Positions 6,401 through 10,270 of a stretch of DNA of 10,270 nt are shown piece after piece. The notes beneath the pieces were generated by a model, which had not been told where the DNA came from, ran no database searches, and worked only from the letters and a program-made list of their open reading frames with translations. The position numbers and the translations under genes are program-made. This stretch comes from Thermoanaerobaculia bacterium (GTDB lineage Bacteria > Acidobacteriota > Thermoanaerobaculia > Multivoradales > UBA5704): contig JASLEW010000877.1 of NCBI GenBank assembly GCA_030150965.1, positions 1 through 10,270 of the forward strand, read 5' to 3'. The stretch's first letter is position 1. Each line of letters starts with the position of its first letter.

Positions 6401-7018
6401 GTGCGCTGGCAGCTTCTTCGATCCATCGACGAGGTCGTACCGGGCCAGCGCATCGTCGGGCGCGCCGTCACCGACTTTCCGGAGCAGCTGTTTGCCGATC
6501 ATTTCCCCTCGCTGCCCGTCACGCCGGGCGTGCTGCTGGTCGAGCTGGGCGCCCAGCTGTCGGGCCTGCTAATCCAGGCGACCCTGCACGCGGCGAAGGG
6601 CCACTGGGTGTTCCCCTTCCTGGTGGTGATCCGCGACGCCAAGTTCCGTTCCTTCGTGCCGCCGCACAGCGAGCTGGAGATCGTCGCCGAGCTCGGGCAC
6701 GTGCGCCACGGCGCCGCCGAGACGCGCGCCCGCCTGATGCTGGACCGGCGGCGCTGCGCCACCATGCGCCTCGCGCTCGCCTTCGACCCCGCCGGCGGCG
6801 CCGGGGCCGGCGACCCGGCGGTGCTCGCGGCCCAGGCGCGGGCCGAGCTCGCCCGGCTGCGCAGCCCCTGGCAACCGCCCGCGGAGGGCGTGCCGCCAGC
6901 GCCGACGGCGGCGCCCGCGCCGACCTCGCCGCGCCCGCCGCTGCCGCCGTCCCCGCTCCTCCCTCCACTCCCTCTGACAACAGCGCCCATGCCGCGTCCT
7001 GCCACGGCGGAGCGCTGA
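6401..7018 (+). CDS. FabZ-type hotdog 3-hydroxyacyl-ACP dehydratase with Pro-rich tail
   Basis: 205 residues from GTG at 6401, picked because GGAG (6392-6395) lies 5 nt upstream and VRWQLLRSIDEVVPG is a normal FabZ-like beginning; ATG at 6386 is the alternative. The hotdog core shows FADHFPSLPVTPGVLLVEL with the FabZ catalytic pair His34 and Glu48, followed by the long central helix AQLSGLLIQATL and FLVVIRDAKFRSFVPP. Predicted to dehydrate a beta-hydroxyacyl chain on a carrier protein, or to act as a related ApeP-like dehydratase of a secondary lipid pathway rather than the housekeeping enzyme. Residues from about 160 are a Pro/Ala-rich tail that FabZ lacks. It is the first gene of a three-gene operon; its TGA directly abuts the TTG start of the next gene. 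Confidence 0.87.
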   Translation: MRWQLLRSIDEVVPGQRIVGRAVTDFPEQLFADHFPSLPVTPGVLLVELGAQLSGLLIQATLHAAKGHWVFPFLVVIRDAKFRSFVPPHSELEIVAELGHVRHGAAETRARLMLDRRRCATMRLALAFDPAGGAGAGDPAVLAAQARAELARLRSPWQPPAEGVPPAPTAAPAPTSPRPPLPPSPLLPPLPLTTAPMPRPATAER

Positions 7019-7996
7019 TTGTCGGACTCGCGTCCCGCCGCCGACCCGCGCCTGCTGCGCGCCTTCGACCTGCTGCGCAGCGTCTGCGACGACGCCGGCC
7101 TCGCGCCGGACGGCGGCGCGGAGCCCGGCGCGTGGACCGCCCTGGGCGCCCCGGGCACTCCGCCGGCCGCGATCGAGGACGGGACCTGGCTGGTCAGCTC
7201 GACCGACGTGCTGCTGCCCTGGCAGCCGGCCACCGCCGCCGCGGCACCCGCGGTGCGCGACCCGCGGGACCCGTGGGATGCCTATTTCGCGCCGTCCGCT
7301 CCCGCCCCCGCGGCGCTCCTCCCCGGCCCGCCGTCGCTGCCGTTCGCGCCGCCCGGCACGCCGGTGCATCAGCCGGCAACGACGGCGCCCCTGACGCCGC
7401 TGGATCCGGTGGCTCCGCTGGCTCTGAAAGCTCCGGCAGCTTCGACGGCGCCGTCCCTTTCGTCCCTGACCTCCCTGTCCCGCTCCTCCCTGCCGGACGG
7501 GTTTCTCGCGTCCCATGGGGCCCCGCCGGCGGCGCCGGGCTGGCTCGAGGAGCCGCTCGACGGCGGCGCGGCGGCGGCGGCGGCGGACTGCCTGTATGCC
7601 TTCTTGCGCGCCTGCGGCCGCCGCGACGTGGAGGCGGCCATGGCCCTGGTCGCCGGCGACTACCACGCCATCGAGGGCGACCGTGAGGTCGATCGCGAAG
7701 CCTTGCGCCACCGTCTGGAGGAGCTCCTCGACGAGCGGCGCGGCGGCGACCTCGAGGTGGCGGCGACCGCTCCGTTGCAGCCGATCCCTTACGTCGATGG
7801 CCTGGTCCTGGTCCCGGTGGCGGTCCAGATCGATCATCGCCCTCCGAGCGGATTGCCGTCCACCTTGCTCTGCGAGTGGGTGGCGGTGCTCGAAGCCGCA
7901 CCGGACGGCTGGCGCATCTGCGGCCTGGGCCCGCAGCGCGACCTTCCCGCGGACGCCGTGCCCGCCGCCGGAGATCCGAGCGATGCCGGCCGGTGA
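7019..7996 (+). CDS. Protein with C-terminal NTF2/SnoaL-like domain and long low-complexity linker
   Basis: 325 residues from TTG at 7019, immediately after the previous TGA, with GGAG at 7009-7012. Residues 1-90 contain a folded-looking segment (DPRLLRAFDLLRSVCDDAG; EDGTWLVSSTDVLLPW) that I do not recognise. Residues 90-180 are Pro/Ala/Ser/Leu-rich with a 9-bp period. Residues 188-310 resemble an NTF2-like (SnoaL/DUF4440) cone: YAFLRACGRRDVEAAMALVA helix pair, GDYHAIEGDREVDREALRHR, then strands ending LCEWVAVLEAAPDGWRICGLG. Such domains bind small hydrophobic ligands or act as isomerase/cyclase or scaffold domains. No catalytic residues can be assigned. Its 3' end overlaps the next gene by 14 bp, so the two are probably translationally coupled. 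Function unknown; partnership with the hotdog and glycosyltransferase proteins is inferred from the operon. Confidence 0.7.
   Translation: MSDSRPAADPRLLRAFDLLRSVCDDAGLAPDGGAEPGAWTALGAPGTPPAAIEDGTWLVSSTDVLLPWQPATAAAAPAVRDPRDPWDAYFAPSAPAPAALLPGPPSLPFAPPGTPVHQPATTAPLTPLDPVAPLALKAPAASTAPSLSSLTSLSRSSLPDGFLASHGAPPAAPGWLEEPLDGGAAAAAADCLYAFLRACGRRDVEAAMALVAGDYHAIEGDREVDREALRHRLEELLDERRGGDLEVAATAPLQPIPYVDGLVLVPVAVQIDHRPPSGLPSTLLCEWVAVLEAAPDGWRICGLGPQRDLPADAVPAAGDPSDAGR
7385..7500 (+). repeat. Low-complexity 9-bp-period linker in the NTF2-like protein
   Basis: Units such as CGCTGGATC, CGGTGGCTC, CGCTGGCTC recur with a 9-bp period, then shift to a TCCCTG-rich stretch. Encodes PLDPVAPLALKAPAAS and SLSSLTSLSRSSLP. 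It sits between the N-terminal segment and the NTF2-like domain. Confidence 0.6.
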
Positions 7997-10142
7997 CCGG
8001 GCGCCGCGGCGGCTGCCGGCCGCGGTGCAGCTGCCGGCAACGCTGCTTGCACGCTATCTCTTCTTCTTGGGCCGGCGCCCGATCAGCCGCAGCAACCAGC
8101 ACTACTTCGCGTCCCGCCTCGCGGGCCTGCAATCGCTCGGCCCGCTGCTGACGGAGGCTGGCGACCCCGCGCTCGAAGCGGCAGCGAGCGAGCTGGCCTT
8201 GCTCACTCCGGCAACCTTCGCCCACCGCGCGGCACGCCTGCAGGCGCTCCTCGCGCCGCTGCTGGCGCGTGAGCCGGCGCCCGGGGTGGTGGTGGCCGCC
8301 AGCCCGCCGGGCGACGAGTTCTTCGCGCCGGTCGAGCGCGCCACCCTGATCTTCGGGCCGGCGATCGGGGTGGGCGACGAGATCCTGTGCTGCGGCGCCG
8401 CCCGCCGTCTGCGCGCGCGCCTGCCGTCCGCGCGGCTGACCGTGCTCACCGCCTACGACGGCCTGTGGCAGCGGATGGCGGCGGTCGACCGCGCCGACCG
8501 CTACCGGCACCACGCGGAGCTGGTCGCGGCGATCCGCGGCGACGGACCCGCCGGCCGCGCGGACCTGGTGGCGCTGTTCGATTTCGAAAAGCCCGACCTC
8601 CTGGCGGCGGTCGGCGGCGAGCCAGCGGTGCAGCGGTACGTCGAGCTCTCGGTGGGCGGAGCGAGCGCCGCCGCCTACGATGCCGGCGGCGGCTGGCTGC
8701 ACCGCTTCACCCCGCCGGAAGGCGGAGAGCGCAACCACTACGCGCGGCTCGAAGAGCTCCTGGACTGGCTCTGCGGCGCCCCGCCCGCCCCCGGCGCCGA
8801 GGGCGCCACCGGCTCCTGCACCGCCTCCCGCCTTGCCGCGGACGCTACCGCTTCCGGCATCGCCACGGGCGCCACCAACTCCAGCCTTGCCCCCGGCACC
8901 ACCGACTCCAGCATCGCCGTCGGCCCCAGGGGCTCCGGCCTCGCCGCGGGTGCCATGATCTCCAGCCTCACCGCCGGCTTCACCGATTCCAGCGTCGTCG
9001 CCTGGCCCGCCCTGCGCTCCGGGCGCGGCGAGCGCCGCGAGATCCTGGTGAGCCCGTTCACCTCCAAGCAGGAGCCGTCCCTGGTGTACTGGAGCCGCCT
9101 GCTCGTGGGCCTCGCCGCGCCGCCGGCCGCCGCGGACGGAGGCCGCGGCGCGGAGGGCCTGGCGGCGCCGTGGCCACGGCTGCTGCTGCGGCTCGATCCC
9201 GGTCCCAACCTGGCCACGGCGGCCTTCGCCGCCGCCCTGGCGCAGGCGGTGCGCACCGGGAGCGGCACCCTGGCCGACGTCGAGGTGCTCTGCGCCGGCG
9301 GACGCCGCACCTCGACCCTGGCCGACGTGCTGGCGGCGATCGACTCGGCCGAGGTGGTCCTGACCAGCGATTCCTTTGCCGCGCATGCCGCCCCGCTCGC
9401 CGGCTGCCTGACGCTGGTGGTGGCGCAGCCGGGCCTCCAGGAGTGGCGGGTGCCGTCGCCGTGCAGCTTCTACTTCGAGGATGCCCTGCCCCTGCCCGCT
9501 GTGGCCGGCGCCATGCGCCTGCTGCTCGCCGCTGGCGCTCCGCAGGCCGCCGGCAACGGCGGCCGGGGACACCGCCCGGCGCCCTGGCGCCCGCCGGCCG
9601 CCGGCCGCCTCCTGGCAGCCACCCGCCGCCTGGCCGCCGAGCTCGCTCCGCCGGCCCCACCGGCTGCGCCGGGCGCTCCGGCCCTTGCGATCAGGGCGAC
9701 CGAGGCGAGCGAGGCAACCGCGGCGACCGAGGCGATCAAGGCGACCGAGACGACCGAGGCAACCAAGGCGACCGCGGCGGCGGATGCGGCCGTGGCAGTC
9801 GTGACGGCGGGGGCGAAGGGCGGCGGCGCGGCCCCCCGCCAGGACCAGGATTGGCGGCGCACCTACGAGGAGGCGGCCGGCGCCCTGAGAGCGGTGACGG
9901 CGGCGTTCGACCAGTGGCCGCGCGCCGCGGCGGCGCTTCTGGCCGACCGGCCCTACGAGGGCCTGCTCCCCGTCCTGCCATCGCTCGGTCCGGCGTCCCC
10001 CGGCGCCCCCCTGTCCGCGGTGCGAGCCCAGGAGCTGCGGCGGCATGCCCGCGCCCGCCTGTCCGAGTGGCAGAACTCCAACCTGCACAAGTACCTGGCC
10101 CTCGCCGCGGAGCCTGCCACGGCGGACGAGGGGTCGTGGTGA
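7983..10142 (+). CDS. GT9-like (heptosyltransferase-type) glycosyltransferase with repeat linker and C-terminal extension
   Basis: 719 residues from ATG at 7983 (GGAG at 7970-7973), overlapping the previous gene by 14 bp. A GT-B pair is visible. The N-half has LIFGPAIGVGDEILCCGA (124-141), like the GT9 nucleotide-fold loop GIGDxL, then AARRLRARLPSARLTVLT. The C-half has ILVSPFTSKQEPSLVYWSRL (348 on) and VLTSDSFAAHAAPLAGCLTLVV (Ser462, Asp463, His468), matching the GT9 donor-site segment SxDTGxxHlAaalg. GT9 enzymes transfer ADP-heptose or related sugars to lipid A core or secondary glycans. The usual length is about 350 residues; the excess comes from a 27-bp repeat linker (279-341) between the halves and a C-terminal part containing an ATE repeat (572-601) and a helical end, RRTYEEAAGALRAV and ARLSEWQNSNLHKYL. 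Donor and acceptor are unknown; the Thr/Gly of the donor motif are replaced, so activity is not certain. Confidence 0.75.
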   Translation: MPAGDRAPRRLPAAVQLPATLLARYLFFLGRRPISRSNQHYFASRLAGLQSLGPLLTEAGDPALEAAASELALLTPATFAHRAARLQALLAPLLAREPAPGVVVAASPPGDEFFAPVERATLIFGPAIGVGDEILCCGAARRLRARLPSARLTVLTAYDGLWQRMAAVDRADRYRHHAELVAAIRGDGPAGRADLVALFDFEKPDLLAAVGGEPAVQRYVELSVGGASAAAYDAGGGWLHRFTPPEGGERNHYARLEELLDWLCGAPPAPGAEGATGSCTASRLAADATASGIATGATNSSLAPGTTDSSIAVGPRGSGLAAGAMISSLTAGFTDSSVVAWPALRSGRGERREILVSPFTSKQEPSLVYWSRLLVGLAAPPAAADGGRGAEGLAAPWPRLLLRLDPGPNLATAAFAAALAQAVRTGSGTLADVEVLCAGGRRTSTLADVLAAIDSAEVVLTSDSFAAHAAPLAGCLTLVVAQPGLQEWRVPSPCSFYFEDALPLPAVAGAMRLLLAAGAPQAAGNGGRGHRPAPWRPPAAGRLLAATRRLAAELAPPAPPAAPGAPALAIRATEASEATAATEAIKATETTEATKATAAADAAVAVVTAGAKGGGAAPRQDQDWRRTYEEAAGALRAVTAAFDQWPRAAAALLADRPYEGLLPVLPSLGPASPGAPLSAVRAQELRRHARARLSEWQNSNLHKYLALAAEPATADEGSW
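8817..9005 (+). repeat. In-frame 27-bp tandem repeat (7 units) between the two glycosyltransferase halves
   Basis: Nine-residue units: CTASRLAAD, ATASGIATG, ATNSSLAPG, TTDSSIAVG, PRGSGLAAG, AMISSLTAG, FTDSSVVAW. The pattern is xTxSS[LI]AxG. The array lies exactly in the inter-domain linker of the GT-B fold, where length change should be tolerated. The Ser/Thr/Gly periodicity could form a beta-roll-like or disordered spacer. Confidence 0.88.
9696..9785 (+). repeat. In-frame 9-bp tandem repeat (10 units, ATE/ATK) in the glycosyltransferase C-terminal part
   Basis: Ten 9-bp units based on GCGACCGAG encode ATE, ASE, ATA, ATE, AIK, ATE, TTE, ATK, ATA, AAD. A charged, Ala-rich helical or disordered spacer between the GT domain and the C-terminal helical segment. 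Confidence 0.88.
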
Positions 10143-10270
10143 GCGCCGCCGCCGGCCAGCCGGCGGCCAGGCCCGGCGGCGGCAGGGAGCCCTCGCCGCC
10201 GTGGCAGGCTCCGCGGCGAGGGCCAGGTACTTGTGCAGGTTGGAGTTCTGCCACTCGGACAGGCGGGCGC
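10051..10270. repeat. Perfect 75-bp inverted repeat at the right edge
   Basis: 10051-10125 is the exact reverse complement of 10196-10270, with a 70-nt loop (10126-10195). The left arm encodes the last part of the glycosyltransferase (ARLSEWQNSNLHKYLALAAE). The match continues for a few bases into the loop with one 1-bp gap, and the outer ends reach the window edge, so the repeat may be longer. Either a fold-back assembly artefact or two convergent genes with identical 3' ends. Confidence 0.95.
10145..10183 (+). terminator. GC hairpin just after the glycosyltransferase stop
   Basis: Stem GCCGCCGCCGG (10145-10155) with CCGGCGGCGGC (10173-10183), 2 bp after the TGA; an alternative shorter stem uses 10148-10155 and 10160-10167. 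There is no T-run. It is the centre of the larger inverted repeat. Could end the operon, but the surrounding fold-back makes this uncertain. Confidence 0.35.

Noticed and set aside
8817..9005. Variable repeat of a diversity-generating retroelement
   Set aside because: No reverse transcriptase or template repeat in the window, and the changes are spread over all positions instead of adenine positions.
7194..10088. A 964-codon open frame on the minus strand across the NTF2-like and glycosyltransferase genes
   Set aside because: Arg/Gly/Ala/Gln-rich with no domain motif, and its repeats are mirror images of the coding repeats on the plus strand. Explained by extreme GC bias opening the antisense frame.
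10051..10270. Terminal inverted repeat of an insertion sequence or transposon
   Set aside because: The arms face each other across only 70 nt without a transposase, and one arm is the coding end of the glycosyltransferase.
1..10270. tRNA, rRNA or riboswitch genes
   Set aside because: I saw no cloverleaf, rRNA core sequence or known aptamer consensus on either strand.

Overview
The window is extremely GC-rich chromosomal DNA with strong third-position G/C bias, GTG/TTG starts and tightly packed genes. This suits a high-GC bacterium with secondary or complex-lipid metabolism; Acidobacteriota or Myxococcota are my best guesses, but no taxonomic marker is present. Because of the base composition, long open frames occur on both strands. 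I kept only frames with recognisable domains, sensible starts and consistent junctions.

Layout. (1) 1-859, minus: the start of a stand-alone carrier-thioesterase (T-TE) protein of NRPS/PKS type, cut by the left edge. (2) 860-1071: divergent intergenic region filled by eight 23/25-bp degenerate tandem repeats. (3) 1072-4906, plus: a two-gene operon of an alpha/beta hydrolase and a three-domain AMP ligase - carrier protein - PlsC-like acyltransferase, 1 bp apart. (4) 4942-6136, minus: a small beta-rich unknown protein with a strong ribosome site and plausible promoter, followed by a sulfotransferase-like protein. (5) 6401-10142, plus: a three-gene operon of a FabZ-type hotdog dehydratase, an NTF2-like-domain protein and a GT9-like glycosyltransferase, joined by an abutting stop/start and a 14-bp overlap. 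(6) 10143-10270: intergenic DNA that folds back on the end of the last gene as a perfect 75-bp inverted repeat running into the window edge.

Reading the genes together (inference): acyl activation (AMP ligase), acyl carriage (two carrier domains), dehydration (hotdog), release or hydrolysis (TE, alpha/beta hydrolase), acyl transfer (LPLAT domain), glycosyl transfer (GT9-like) and sulfo transfer fit the edge of a cluster for an acylated, possibly glycosylated or sulfated, lipid or lipopeptide. There is no ketosynthase, condensation or NRPS adenylation module in the window, so the product cannot be named.

The most unusual feature is that most of the genes carry their own private, in-frame short tandem repeat (18, 15, 9, 27 and 9 bp units, plus a Pro-rich tail), placed in linkers or loops rather than catalytic cores. 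The one intergenic array has units that are not multiples of three.
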